Program-made: the position numbers and the translations under genes
Shown here: positions 43,082 to 51,994 of the stretch, one piece after another
Numbering within the stretch: the stretch's first letter is position 1
Layout: every line of letters starts with the position of its first letter
NCBI RefSeq assembly: GCF_014235875.1
Contig: NZ_JACJUK010000004.1
Location: forward strand, 248,001-312,000
Direction: 5' to 3'
DNA from: Croceivirga lutea
GTDB lineage: Bacteria; Bacteroidota; Bacteroidia; Flavobacteriales; Flavobacteriaceae
DNA length: 64,000 nucleotides
Notes under the pieces: generated by a model
Seen by the model: the letters and a program-made list of their open reading frames with translations, nothing else
The model's database searches: none
Told to the model about the DNA's origin: nothing

Positions 43082-43984
43082 TTATTCAACCGAATTGCCC
43101 CCGTTTACATTCATTTTTAAAGTGTAAACGGCATCCATTGCTGTTATAAACAACGTTCGATTGTATTTGCCACCAAAGGTAACATTAGCTGTCCAATTTT
43201 TAGGTATGGGAATATTTAGAATTTCTTTGCCATTAGAGTTGAAAACAGTTACTCCATTTTCATTTGTTAGGTATATATTGCCTTTATTGTCAATAGTCAT
43301 ACCATCTGAACCCATTTCTGTAAATAGTGTTTTGTTGCTAAGAGAACCATCAGCATTAATAGTAAACCGGTATGTTTTTTTATCTCCAATATCAGCAACG
43401 TAGAGTTTTTTACCATCAAACGTACCTATTAACCCATTAGGTTGAACAAAAGAATCTTCAACTTTTAAAAGCTCACCGTTTGGAGTTCTGTAATATAAAT
43501 GTTGACCATCTATTTCACCAGTTTGTCTCTTCCAATAAGGTCTTTGATAATAGGGGTCTGTAAAGTATATACCTCCTTTATTATCAATCCAAAGGTCATT
43601 AGGGCCATTAAATTTTTGGTCTTTATAATTAGATTCTAAAATTGTGATTTCTTTTGAAGGAGCTATTTTCCAGAGTTCAAATTTTTCATCAGCGCATGCA
43701 TATAAATTTCCTTGCTTGTCAAAAAACAATCCGTTTGCTCTTCCTGAAGGTTCTAAATAGGTTGAAACTTCATTGGTTAAAGCATTCCACTTTAAAATTC
43801 TGTTATTGGGCTGGTCTGTAAAATATACATTACCAAAAGGGTCAGCTATTGGGCCTTCAGTAAACTTAAAATCTTGCGTTATTTCTTGTAGCTCAGCGTC
43901 TTCTGCAAGCAATCCGGAATTGTCTTGTGCAAAAGAATATCCAAAAAGTAGGGATGTAAATAAAAACAGTGATAATTTATTCAT
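43082..43984 (-). CDS. SMP-30/gluconolactonase/LRE family secreted protein
   Basis: 300 residues with a signal peptide (MNKLSLFLFTSLLFGYSFAQ). Six-bladed beta-propeller repeats: FTEGPIADPFGNVYFTDQP, the metal ligands in KFNGPNDLWIDNKGGIYFTD, and GSDGMTIDNKGNIYLTNENG. Glu, Asn and Asp ligands of SMP-30 lactonases are present, so it probably is a periplasmic lactonase with unknown substrate. Divergent from the DUF6503-like gene. Confidence 0.92.
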   Translation of the reverse strand: MNKLSLFLFTSLLFGYSFAQDNSGLLAEDAELQEITQDFKFTEGPIADPFGNVYFTDQPNNRILKWNALTNEVSTYLEPSGRANGLFFDKQGNLYACADEKFELWKIAPSKEITILESNYKDQKFNGPNDLWIDNKGGIYFTDPYYQRPYWKRQTGEIDGQHLYYRTPNGELLKVEDSFVQPNGLIGTFDGKKLYVADIGDKKTYRFTINADGSLSNKTLFTEMGSDGMTIDNKGNIYLTNENGVTVFNSNGKEILNIPIPKNWTANVTFGGKYNRTLFITAMDAVYTLKMNVNGGNSVE

Positions 43985-44005
43985 AATGTTAGCTTGAAAT
44001 CATAA

Positions 44006-44036
44006 TTGATGTAAAATGTAATGAATTTTATTTTTC
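44006..44036 (+). promoter_or_regulatory. Probable promoter of the DUF6503-like lipoprotein gene
   Basis: TTG (44006-44008), a 20-base spacer and TATTTTTC (44029-44036), one mismatch to TAnnTTTG. The ATG is at 44061. Confidence 0.5.
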
Positions 44037-44060
44037 TCGACTATAATCAAAATTAGTAAG

Positions 44061-44864
44061 ATGAAATATACCATAGCCTTTTTTATTATTTCTGTATGTA
44101 TGCTATCCTGCAACCAAAAGAAAACTCAAGAGACAACAGACCAAACATCCAAAAAAATAGAAGAAATAAGTACGCAAGATTATCCAGAAGCAATACACAA
44201 TGTTTTTGAAGCGCACGGCGGAATTGATAATTGGAGAAAACAACAAACACTTTCTTACATTTTACCAAAACCGGGTAATCCAGAAACGCATACTATAGAC
44301 CTCATAAAAAGATTTGATAAAATAACTTCTGAAGATTTTGATTTAGGATACGATGGCAGTAAACCTTGGGTTTTAGCAAAAGATGAGAACTATGAAGGTA
44401 ACGTAGATTTCTACCATAATTTAATGTTCTATTTTTTTGCGATGCCCTTTGTGTTAGCAGATGATGGAATTATTTATACGCCAACGGAACCTATTAAGTT
44501 TGAAGGAATACAATATCCTGGAATTAAAATTTCTTTTAATGATGGGGTAGGTACTTCATCTAAAGATGAATATTATGTGCATTATAATAGTCAAACCAAT
44601 CAAATGGAATGGTTAGGATATACTGTAACATACAGAACAGGAGAGACTTCAGATAAGGTGAATTGGATTCGTTACAACGACTGGGGAACATATAACACAC
44701 TTAAATTACCAAATTCTATTTCTTGGTATTCTGTAGAAGATGACAAATTAATTGCTGTTAGAAACACGGTAAAGTTTGAAGCTATTCAGGTATCAACAGA
44801 GGCAATGTCCAAAGACTTTTATAAAAAACCAGAAGGGGCTATTTATTTTGAAAAAGAGAATTAA
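44061..44864 (+). CDS. DUF6503-like lipoprotein
   Basis: 267 residues. Lipoprotein signal MKYTIAFFIISVCMLSC with Cys17 followed by NQKK. The mature domain begins with AIHNVFEAHGGIDNWRKQQT, then alternating strands (DLGYDGSKPWVLA, YYVHYNSQTNQMEWLGYTVT, WIRYNDWGTYNTLKLPNSIS). The HGGxxxW start and the broad beta-clam pattern match the DUF6503/LolA-like group. Lipid or lipoprotein binding is only inferred from fold. It stands alone, with a strong terminator after it. Confidence 0.75.
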   Translation: MKYTIAFFIISVCMLSCNQKKTQETTDQTSKKIEEISTQDYPEAIHNVFEAHGGIDNWRKQQTLSYILPKPGNPETHTIDLIKRFDKITSEDFDLGYDGSKPWVLAKDENYEGNVDFYHNLMFYFFAMPFVLADDGIIYTPTEPIKFEGIQYPGIKISFNDGVGTSSKDEYYVHYNSQTNQMEWLGYTVTYRTGETSDKVNWIRYNDWGTYNTLKLPNSISWYSVEDDKLIAVRNTVKFEAIQVSTEAMSKDFYKKPEGAIYFEKEN

Positions 44865-44884
44865 GAAAAGCTTTTTTCAAAAGT

Positions 44885-44917
44885 AAAGCGCCACTTTGTT
44901 TTCAAAGTGGCGCTTTT
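44885..44917. terminator. Strong bidirectional terminator
   Basis: A perfect 14-bp stem (44885-44898 with 44903-44916) and a TTTT loop, between the lipoprotein gene and the convergent amidohydrolase gene. Moderate T runs follow on both strands. Confidence 0.85.
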
Positions 44918-44936
44918 AAATGGTTACCTATTGATT

Positions 44937-46229
44937 TTATTTTTGACTGTTGTATTTACCCATATAACGTTTCCAAAGTTTTGTTTGATGGGTTTCTAAA
45001 GAGATTTCTCTTCCATCTATAAAGGCATGGTTTAACTGATTGCCTTGCATGTCTAATGCATCACCTTCTGAAACAAAAAGTGTTGCACTTTTACCAACTT
45101 CTAACGTACCATATTGGTCATCAATACCTAAAATTTTGGCATTGTTACCCGTAATTAATTGTAATGCTTTTTCTTTTTCCATTCCTTGACCAACTACTTG
45201 ACCGGCGTAGAATGGTAAATTTCTAGTTTGAAAATTGCTGGCATCTTCGTTTTGAAGGCCAACTAATAAACCGGCATCAGTTAAAAGTTTAGGTAATTTA
45301 TACGGTAAATCGTAGTCATCATCATCAGCTTCAGGAAGACTATGGGTTCGTCTTACTAAAACCGCTACGTTATGTTTTTTTAGAAAATCAGTAACCTTAT
45401 AGGATTGGTATCCACCAATTAAGACAACGTGTTTAACCCCGGCGTCTTTTATTGTTACCACAGCATCAACAATTTCTTTTTCTCTATCGGCGTAGATAAA
45501 TAATTTTTGTTCACCATTAAAAACACCTTTCATAGCTTCAAAAGCTGGATTGTTTTCTTCTGGTTGCGTGCTGTTATAAGCTACGGCATTTTCCATAAAA
45601 GTTTTTAGCTTTTCTATTTCATCTGAATAATCCTTGTTTGGTTTATAAGCAGGGTCTTCACCCATCCACCAACGGCCGCGTTTAAACGCATTTGGCCAAT
45701 GTAAATGGATACCATCATCAACTTTAACAGCGGCATCTTCCCAGTTCCAAGCATCAAACTGAACAATAGAAGAGGTGCCAGAAACGGTTCCGCCTTGAGG
45801 GGTAGTTTGCCCAAGTAACACACCATTTGGGCGCATACTTTCTACAACTTGAGATTCTGCATTGTAAGCAATTAAACTGCGAACATGAGGGATAATTTCT
45901 CCAATTTCATCTTCATCATCACTAGCTCTAACGGCGTTAATTTCTATTAAACCTAAAGACTTTGCTGGAGCTATAATGCCTGGATACACGTGTTTACCTT
46001 GAGCGTTGATAACTTTTGCAGGTCTGGCAATTCTAGCATTGGCACTACCTACAAACGTAAGCTTACCTTCAGAAAAAATAAGCAATGCATTTTCAATAAT
46101 TTCACCATTGCCTAAATGTGCGGTTGCCCCTTCTATAGCCATAGGTTCACTTTGAGGACCGGCCGGGGTTTGTTGTGCAAGCATTAATCCACCCCACAAA
46201 ATTGATAGTATTACAATAATATTTTTCAT
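44937..46229 (-). CDS. Amidohydrolase-family protein lacking metal ligands, secreted
   Basis: 430 residues from the ATG at 46229, which gives a signal peptide (MKNIIVILSILWGGLMLAQ); a longer frame would overlap the upstream gene. The fold is clear (VYPGIIAPAKSLG, IEGATAHLGNGEIIENALL, and a C-terminal LEVGKSATLFVSEGD), but the position of the usual HxH metal site holds Ala-Pro-Ala-Lys. Probably a non-catalytic partner of the upstream 982-residue enzyme, 10 bases away. Confidence 0.85.
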   Translation of the reverse strand: MKNIIVILSILWGGLMLAQQTPAGPQSEPMAIEGATAHLGNGEIIENALLIFSEGKLTFVGSANARIARPAKVINAQGKHVYPGIIAPAKSLGLIEINAVRASDDEDEIGEIIPHVRSLIAYNAESQVVESMRPNGVLLGQTTPQGGTVSGTSSIVQFDAWNWEDAAVKVDDGIHLHWPNAFKRGRWWMGEDPAYKPNKDYSDEIEKLKTFMENAVAYNSTQPEENNPAFEAMKGVFNGEQKLFIYADREKEIVDAVVTIKDAGVKHVVLIGGYQSYKVTDFLKKHNVAVLVRRTHSLPEADDDDYDLPYKLPKLLTDAGLLVGLQNEDASNFQTRNLPFYAGQVVGQGMEKEKALQLITGNNAKILGIDDQYGTLEVGKSATLFVSEGDALDMQGNQLNHAFIDGREISLETHQTKLWKRYMGKYNSQK

Positions 46230-46239
46230 TTTTTTAAAA

Positions 46240-49188
46240 TTAAAGGGTGTTACATTCAAAGTGTCTCTTTTTACGTTGTACAGGTTTTTGTGTTTTAGCA
46301 CCACCTGCTTTTTCATCTAGCATCATTTGTGTTAATTCAGCTCGCTCTTTTTGAATTGCTGCACGCTGAGCTTCATCTAAGTCTTTATCAAAATAAACAG
46401 CACCATCAATAATAGTTTTTTCTGCCTTTGCGTAAACAGAAAGTGGATAATCTGTCCACAACACTAAATCTGCATCTTTACCTTCTTCAATACTACCTAC
46501 CTTGTTGTCTATATGAAGTAATTTCGCTGGATTTAACGTTACCATTTTCCAAGCTTCAATTTCATCTACACCACCATACTTCATGGTTTTACCCGCTTCT
46601 TGATTAAGTCTTCTACTCATTTCTCTATCATCACTGTTTATAGCCACAGTAACGCCTTGGCTAGCCATAATTGCTGCATTGTAGGGTATGGCATCTTTTA
46701 CTTCATATTTGTAAGCCCACCAATCGCTAAAAGTTGAACCGCCTACACCATGTTCTTTCATTTTATCAGCAACTTTATAGCCCTCTAGAATATGAGTGAA
46801 GGTGTTAATTCTAAAATTAAATTTTTCAGCAACTTTCATTAGCATATTTATTTCGCTTTGAACATAACTATGACAGCTAATAAAACGTTCACCATTTAAA
46901 ATCTCAGCTAAGGTTTCTAGTTCTTCATCTACGCGATAAGGCTTCCCACTTTTTTTAAGCGCATCGTATTCTTTAGCACGTTGAAAGTAGTTAACCATTA
47001 CTTGTTCTACACCCATTCTAGTTTGCGGAAATCTAGAATAGCTGCTCCAGTTACTTTGTTTTACATTTTCACCTAAAGCAAACTTGATAAACTTTGGCAT
47101 GTCTGGAAAAACCAATCCGTCAACATCTTCACCCCATTTTAATTTTATTATTGCAGATTGTCCTCCAATAGGATTGGCCGAACCATGTAATAACTGAAAA
47201 GTAGTTACCCCACCCGCAAGATTTCTGTAAATATTTATGTCTTTAGGGTCTAAAACATCTGTCATTCGAACTTCAGCAGACGAATTATGTCCAGCTTCGT
47301 TAATAGATAATCCGGCAATATGAGAATGTTCATCTATAATGCCAGAAGTTAAATGCTTACCAGTTGCATCAATTACAGTAGCGCCACCTCCGTTGAGGTC
47401 TTTACCCACTTTAGCAATTTTACCGTTTTTAACTAGTACGTCAGTATTTTCAAGAATTTCAAAACCTGTCCAAACCGTAGCATTTTTAAAGAGCATTGTT
47501 TTTGGTGTAGGTTTAGATTTGTACCCATAGCCTAAATTAGGGTAGGTCAAATTCATAAGTTTTGCTACCTGTTCAGATGACTCATTTTTATTCTTTTCAC
47601 TTGAAAACTGGTCAACTTTAGAAGCTAAAAAGGTGGTTTCGTTACCATTCGGCATAATTAGTTTTCCACTTAATGCATCACTGCCTTTGGTTACCAAACC
47701 TGTCATAATATAACTTTTACTACCCTCGTCTGTTGAGAAAGAAAAATTTATCCAATTGTTTTTGTAAGATAATTTAGAAGGTAGTTTAACGGTATCTTTT
47801 TTGATTTCTATGGAAGGACTTTCAAGTTTACCAGTTAAGCTCATTTTGTAAGAGTTACCACCAGCATTTAGGGTATACTCTCCTCTGATATCTTTTATAT
47901 TTTTATCCGCTAATTGATGTTTTTGCCCTTGCACCCAATTCTCGTAAATGGTGGTTTCTTTTTCAAAAACATCACCAGAAGTAATTAAGAAATTAGCGTA
48001 CTTACCAGATTCAAGTGTTCCTATTTCATTAGACTTGTCCAAAACATTAGCAGGAATTGTAGTTAAAGCAGCAAGAGCCTGCTCTTTCTGAAGCCCACGT
48101 TCAATTGCCTTTCTAAGCATTGCCCCAAAATCTGAAGTGGAACTCAACTCATGCGTAGTTAACGCAAATTCAATGGAATTATCTGCAAGAATTTTAGGGT
48201 TAGAAGGTGCTAAATTCCAATGTCTCATTTCCGCAATATTTACATAAGAAGCAGCAAAGGGGTCACTAACATCATAGGCTTTTGGAAAGTTAACTGGCAC
48301 AATGAGTTTAGCTCCCGTTTTCTTTACACTTTCAATTCTTTCATATTCATCACCAGCACCAAGAATAATGTAATTAATACCAAACTGGTCCCCAATTTTA
48401 TCTGCTCTTGAGATGTTTCCATTCCCGCCCGCAGCAAAAAATTGTGGTAGTCCTTTATTTTTAGCTAATGCTTTTAGAGACCTGTCTTTAGTGTCCACAC
48501 TACCACTTTCATACCACTTTAAGTCATGATATACTTGTCTCATCAAAGCTGTAGAACCCATTAATGACGTTGGGTAAGATTGTCTGCTAGTTATGCTTTT
48601 ATCAAATGAAAAGAATTGCCCCGATTCATCTTCTATAATACGGTCACCAGCAGTTCCCATATCATTTAAGGCTACCAAAACGCCAGTGCCTCTGGCAATA
48701 CCATCTTGTATATGAGCATTTACTACTCCAAAACCAGCTTCTCTATATTTTTTTGCTGATTTGGTATCGTAAGTAAATTTTTCAACCGCATTATTTTCTG
48801 GCATAATATGGTCATTCCAATAAAAACCTTCTCTAGAAGCCTCATACTGTGCAGAACGACCACCGCCTTCAGCACGTTTTGGTTTAGCAATACCAAAATC
48901 TGTAAAAGCATCAATAAATGATGGGTAAATGGTCATGCCTGTTACGTCTTCTGTAACGGTATTGGCAGGTAATGTTACCGAGCTGCCAACAGCGACAACT
49001 TTGCCGTCTTTAATAAGTAAAGTTCCTTTGTTTATTACCTGCGAAGGACTTACATAAATCTTGGCATTTGTAAATGCCATATAATTGTTGTTTTTGGATT
49101 TTACTCCTGCATTCTCAGGAAAGTAGTCTTGAGAGAATGCCAAGGTCCCGCATAGCAAAAATGCGAGAGCTAAAAGTCTCATTTTCAT
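46240..49188 (-). CDS. Two-module amidohydrolase, secreted
   Basis: 982 residues with a signal peptide ending LAFSQ. The first half is an amidohydrolase-like module whose metal site has decayed (YPSFIDAFTDFG, about 88-99). The second half, from about residue 570, is intact: IIDEHSHIAGLS (HxH near 621), CHSYVQSEI, TFTHILEGYK and NSDDREMSRR supply the usual metal ligands, and GKDADLVLW ends the fold. Substrate is unknown; imidazolonepropionase-like amidohydrolases hydrolyse cyclic amides. Followed by a third, also degenerate module. Confidence 0.88.
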   Translation of the reverse strand: MKMRLLALAFLLCGTLAFSQDYFPENAGVKSKNNNYMAFTNAKIYVSPSQVINKGTLLIKDGKVVAVGSSVTLPANTVTEDVTGMTIYPSFIDAFTDFGIAKPKRAEGGGRSAQYEASREGFYWNDHIMPENNAVEKFTYDTKSAKKYREAGFGVVNAHIQDGIARGTGVLVALNDMGTAGDRIIEDESGQFFSFDKSITSRQSYPTSLMGSTALMRQVYHDLKWYESGSVDTKDRSLKALAKNKGLPQFFAAGGNGNISRADKIGDQFGINYIILGAGDEYERIESVKKTGAKLIVPVNFPKAYDVSDPFAASYVNIAEMRHWNLAPSNPKILADNSIEFALTTHELSSTSDFGAMLRKAIERGLQKEQALAALTTIPANVLDKSNEIGTLESGKYANFLITSGDVFEKETTIYENWVQGQKHQLADKNIKDIRGEYTLNAGGNSYKMSLTGKLESPSIEIKKDTVKLPSKLSYKNNWINFSFSTDEGSKSYIMTGLVTKGSDALSGKLIMPNGNETTFLASKVDQFSSEKNKNESSEQVAKLMNLTYPNLGYGYKSKPTPKTMLFKNATVWTGFEILENTDVLVKNGKIAKVGKDLNGGGATVIDATGKHLTSGIIDEHSHIAGLSINEAGHNSSAEVRMTDVLDPKDINIYRNLAGGVTTFQLLHGSANPIGGQSAIIKLKWGEDVDGLVFPDMPKFIKFALGENVKQSNWSSYSRFPQTRMGVEQVMVNYFQRAKEYDALKKSGKPYRVDEELETLAEILNGERFISCHSYVQSEINMLMKVAEKFNFRINTFTHILEGYKVADKMKEHGVGGSTFSDWWAYKYEVKDAIPYNAAIMASQGVTVAINSDDREMSRRLNQEAGKTMKYGGVDEIEAWKMVTLNPAKLLHIDNKVGSIEEGKDADLVLWTDYPLSVYAKAEKTIIDGAVYFDKDLDEAQRAAIQKERAELTQMMLDEKAGGAKTQKPVQRKKRHFECNTL

Positions 49189-49216
49189 GTAGTGAATTTT
49201 TGAATTAGTCTGATTC

Positions 49217-49247
49217 TAAAGGTAGGGGAAAGGATAGTATTGAACAA
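49217..49247 (-). promoter_or_regulatory. Probable promoter of the amidohydrolase operon
   Basis: On the minus strand TTG (49247-49245), a 20-base spacer and TACCTTTA (49224-49217), one mismatch to TAnnTTTG. Start expected near 49210, 22 bases before the ATG. Confidence 0.5.
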
Positions 49248-49251
49248 GTAG

Positions 49252-50316
49252 TTAGTTAGGCCCTCTATCAAAACCTATTAACAAACCAACTACAGCGTTA
49301 TAGCTCTGTATGCCATCTTTTTGATTGTTAGCTTTTAAAAAGCTATTAAAAATGGCTTTGAAAATTGGTTCGGTAGGATTTTCATACCGTTCCCAAAACA
49401 GATAAAGCTCTTCAAAATTCTTTTTTACACCACTATTTAATTCGGCAAAAATAGCGTTAAACACGGCCTCATCTTTTTGCTTTAAATCTGATAAACAATA
49501 GGATAATCCGTGAAGTTGAGCTCCATATTGAAAGTATTTATCTTCATTAGCCGAAGTCACTAATAAGCCAATAAAATTGGTAGAACTTTCTGAGGAATAT
49601 CCTAATTGATGACCAACCTCATGTCCACTTATCGAAGGTAAACGTACAGCAGGTACTTTTTTGTTAACCTGAGCTTCATTGGTAAACGGATTTAAATAAC
49701 CACCATACCCCATATACGTTAGCGGCAACGAATATATTGAAGACTTTAAACTAGGGTTTTTGTATTCAAAAAACGGAAATACTTTGGCCCCCCTGGCGTA
49801 ACTATGCTCTGTTTTTTGATAGATTTCTTGTATGGTATAAGGTACCTTTACGGGTAGTGTGGTGTCTTTAGTTATTTCTTCTTGTAACCTATTTGTGGTC
49901 TCAGCAATTTTCATAGTAAAATTCACCAATTCTTCTTGTGTGTATGTTACTGAGAAATTTAGTTTTTCGTTTATAGGTAAACGATAATAGTTGAGTCCCC
50001 AATATAAATGAAAAACAAAGTACGTTATTGCTAAAGTGGTTGCTATATCTCTTAAGAATAAAAGAGGTTTACTTTTTATTTTTTTCCAACTGCGGTAGAC
50101 ATATCTTATTGCTAAGATTGATAAAAGGGTATATAACAAGTCTCCAACAGAAAAAGGAACCCATCCTGTTAAGAGTCTCAAAAACTTTGAGATAACAGGA
50201 TAAATTCCTTCAGAATAATATGCTTCTACCACTTCTGGGTAGTGGCTTAACCATTTAACCAAAATTAATTGTGGAATAAGACTTAATGCAATTCCGTTCT
50301 TTAATTTTGGATTCAT
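49252..50316 (-). CDS. DUF3810 membrane protein with zincin motif
   Basis: 354 residues. Three N-terminal hydrophobic helices (LIPQLILVKWLSHYPEV; WVPFSVGDLLYTLLSI; ATTLAITYFVFHLYWG), then a soluble domain with SGHEVGHQLGYSSES (about 230-244): HExxH exactly, with a later Glu. A zinc metallopeptidase role is therefore likely, though the family is named only DUF3810. Last gene of the nrnA-gldI-PPIase operon, 5 bases after the PPIase. Confidence 0.86.
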   Translation of the reverse strand: MNPKLKNGIALSLIPQLILVKWLSHYPEVVEAYYSEGIYPVISKFLRLLTGWVPFSVGDLLYTLLSILAIRYVYRSWKKIKSKPLLFLRDIATTLAITYFVFHLYWGLNYYRLPINEKLNFSVTYTQEELVNFTMKIAETTNRLQEEITKDTTLPVKVPYTIQEIYQKTEHSYARGAKVFPFFEYKNPSLKSSIYSLPLTYMGYGGYLNPFTNEAQVNKKVPAVRLPSISGHEVGHQLGYSSESSTNFIGLLVTSANEDKYFQYGAQLHGLSYCLSDLKQKDEAVFNAIFAELNSGVKKNFEELYLFWERYENPTEPIFKAIFNSFLKANNQKDGIQSYNAVVGLLIGFDRGPN

Positions 50317-50321
50317 ATAAT

Positions 50322-51434
50322 TTAGTCTACAATTTCGATTAATTCAACATCAAAAATTAATGTAGAACCACCTGGTATAGGTCCATAATCACGGTCTCCA
50401 TAACCTAAATGAGGTGGAATAAATAATCGTTTTTTATCGCCTACCTTCATACTTAGTAACCCTTCTCTAAAACCAGGAGCTAATTGTGCATCTGGACTGT
50501 AATTCATTTTTGCAGGAGAAAAATTACCTCTATGCATTTGATTTATTTGAGCAAAATTGTCATATTTCTCAGCTACTTCTTTAATACTGGTATCAAACAA
50601 ATTACCGTTTTGCATTAGGTAGCCCACATAATTTACCCAAACTTGTTGTCCTGTTTTTGGTTGTTCTCCTTCGCCTTCTACTAAAGTTAGCATACGTAGA
50701 CCAGAGTTGGTTTCTTGGGCATTTTCTATTTGTTCATTAACTTCTAGTACAAAGTCATCTTTCAATTTTTTAAGAGCTTCCTCTACCTTTTTCTCTTCTT
50801 CAAAATAAGAAGCCATTACAGAATTAGCATCGAATTTTTTAGCCTCTTTGCCATTTCTAATAATTTCAACATGGTTCATTACCACATTCTCAATAGGTCT
50901 GTTAGAAGCACCTATTTGTACATTGGCTATACTATCAACCACTTCAAAACCGTGAACAACTTCACCAAAAACAGTATGTATACCATTTAGCCATGGTGTT
51001 GAGTCTTTATGAACAATAAAAAACTGACTGCCATTTGTTTTTGGACCACCATTTGCCATGGAAAGTTTTCCTTTTACATGTTTTAGGGTATCTACAATTT
51101 CATCAGCAAAACGGTATCCTGGACCACCAGTTCCAGTACCTTGGGGGTCACCACCTTGAATCATAAAATCTTTCATAACTCTATGAAAAATAAGACCGTC
51201 ATAATACTTTTTGCCTTTTAAACTATCGCTCACAAACTCGTTGGTACCTTCTGCTAAAGAAACCATGTTTGCTACGGTTACAGGAGTTGCGTTATGATAA
51301 AGTTTCACAACAATAGCTCCTTTATTAGTTTGAATGTCAGCAAAAATTCCGTCACCTAAATCGGCATGCTTTGCTGTTTTACAACCAGCGATTAATAGCA
51401 GTACTAGGCTTAAACTAAAAACTAATTTTTTCAT
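50322..51434 (-). CDS. Peptidyl-prolyl isomerase lipoprotein, cyclophilin + FKBP fusion
   Basis: 370 residues. Lipoprotein signal MKKLVFSLSLVLLLIAGC. Residues about 30-190 are a cyclophilin domain (YDGLIFHRVMKDFMIQGGDPQG, then TNGSQFFIVHK), a short coiled linker follows, and residues about 245-370 are an FKBP domain (VWVNYVGYLMQNGNLFDTS, FREGLLSMKVGDKKRLFIP, GYGDRDYGPIPGGSTLIFDV). Periplasmic folding helper. Shares one base with gldI (TAATG). Confidence 0.94.
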   Translation of the reverse strand: MKKLVFSLSLVLLLIAGCKTAKHADLGDGIFADIQTNKGAIVVKLYHNATPVTVANMVSLAEGTNEFVSDSLKGKKYYDGLIFHRVMKDFMIQGGDPQGTGTGGPGYRFADEIVDTLKHVKGKLSMANGGPKTNGSQFFIVHKDSTPWLNGIHTVFGEVVHGFEVVDSIANVQIGASNRPIENVVMNHVEIIRNGKEAKKFDANSVMASYFEEEKKVEEALKKLKDDFVLEVNEQIENAQETNSGLRMLTLVEGEGEQPKTGQQVWVNYVGYLMQNGNLFDTSIKEVAEKYDNFAQINQMHRGNFSPAKMNYSPDAQLAPGFREGLLSMKVGDKKRLFIPPHLGYGDRDYGPIPGGSTLIFDVELIEIVD

Positions 51435-51994
51435 TATCTACTAGGGTTTAAACTATCTTTTTGTTTTATGATTTTAACTATTTCTAAATTTGTTTTTAGG
51501 GGCGTGTTAGGCCCTATTTTATTATCATCTCCTTTATAACCAAAAGCTGTAGACGAGGGAAATAAAAATGTTGCTTGTTCACCTTCTTTGAGCAATTTTA
51601 AGGCATTTCTAAGGCCAGGAAAGAGTTGAGATTTATCAACCATAATTTGAGTTTCACCAATTTCATCAGTGCTATAAATAGTATCATTTTTCAGGCTGAG
51701 AAGATTATAGCTAAGAACCACCTCATCATCTGGTTGAGGTAAATAGGTAAGAGAATCAACTTTTTGGTTGTAGTAATACCAAAAACCATAATTACTACTT
51801 AGGTAGGTATTTACGGTATCTTTTTCGATTAAAGATTTTATGTAGCTTTCTTCTTGAGCTAAAAGTTTTTTACTACGTTCTACCGAAGCTTCTATAAAAG
51901 AGCCTGACTTTTTTTGCACGGGTCTTCTGGGTTCAATTTCATTACAAGAAACTAGAAGTATAGTTAAAAATAGAAGGATGAATGTAGACTTCAT
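51434..51994 (-). CDS. gldI: Gliding motility lipoprotein GldI (FKBP-type PPIase)
   Basis: 186 residues. Signal MKSTFILLFLTILLVSC with lipid Cys17. The mature N-terminal segment (VERSKKLLAQEESYIKSLIE) is a helix typical of GldI, then a FKBP domain with VVLSYNLLSLKNDTIYS, LFPGLRNALKLLKEGEQATF and SSTAFGYKGDDNKIGPNTPL. GldI is needed for gliding and type IX secretion in Flavobacterium, so the host should glide, or descend from a glider. ATGA overlap with nrnA. Confidence 0.94.
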   Translation of the reverse strand: MKSTFILLFLTILLVSCNEIEPRRPVQKKSGSFIEASVERSKKLLAQEESYIKSLIEKDTVNTYLSSNYGFWYYYNQKVDSLTYLPQPDDEVVLSYNLLSLKNDTIYSTDEIGETQIMVDKSQLFPGLRNALKLLKEGEQATFLFPSSTAFGYKGDDNKIGPNTPLKTNLEIVKIIKQKDSLNPSR

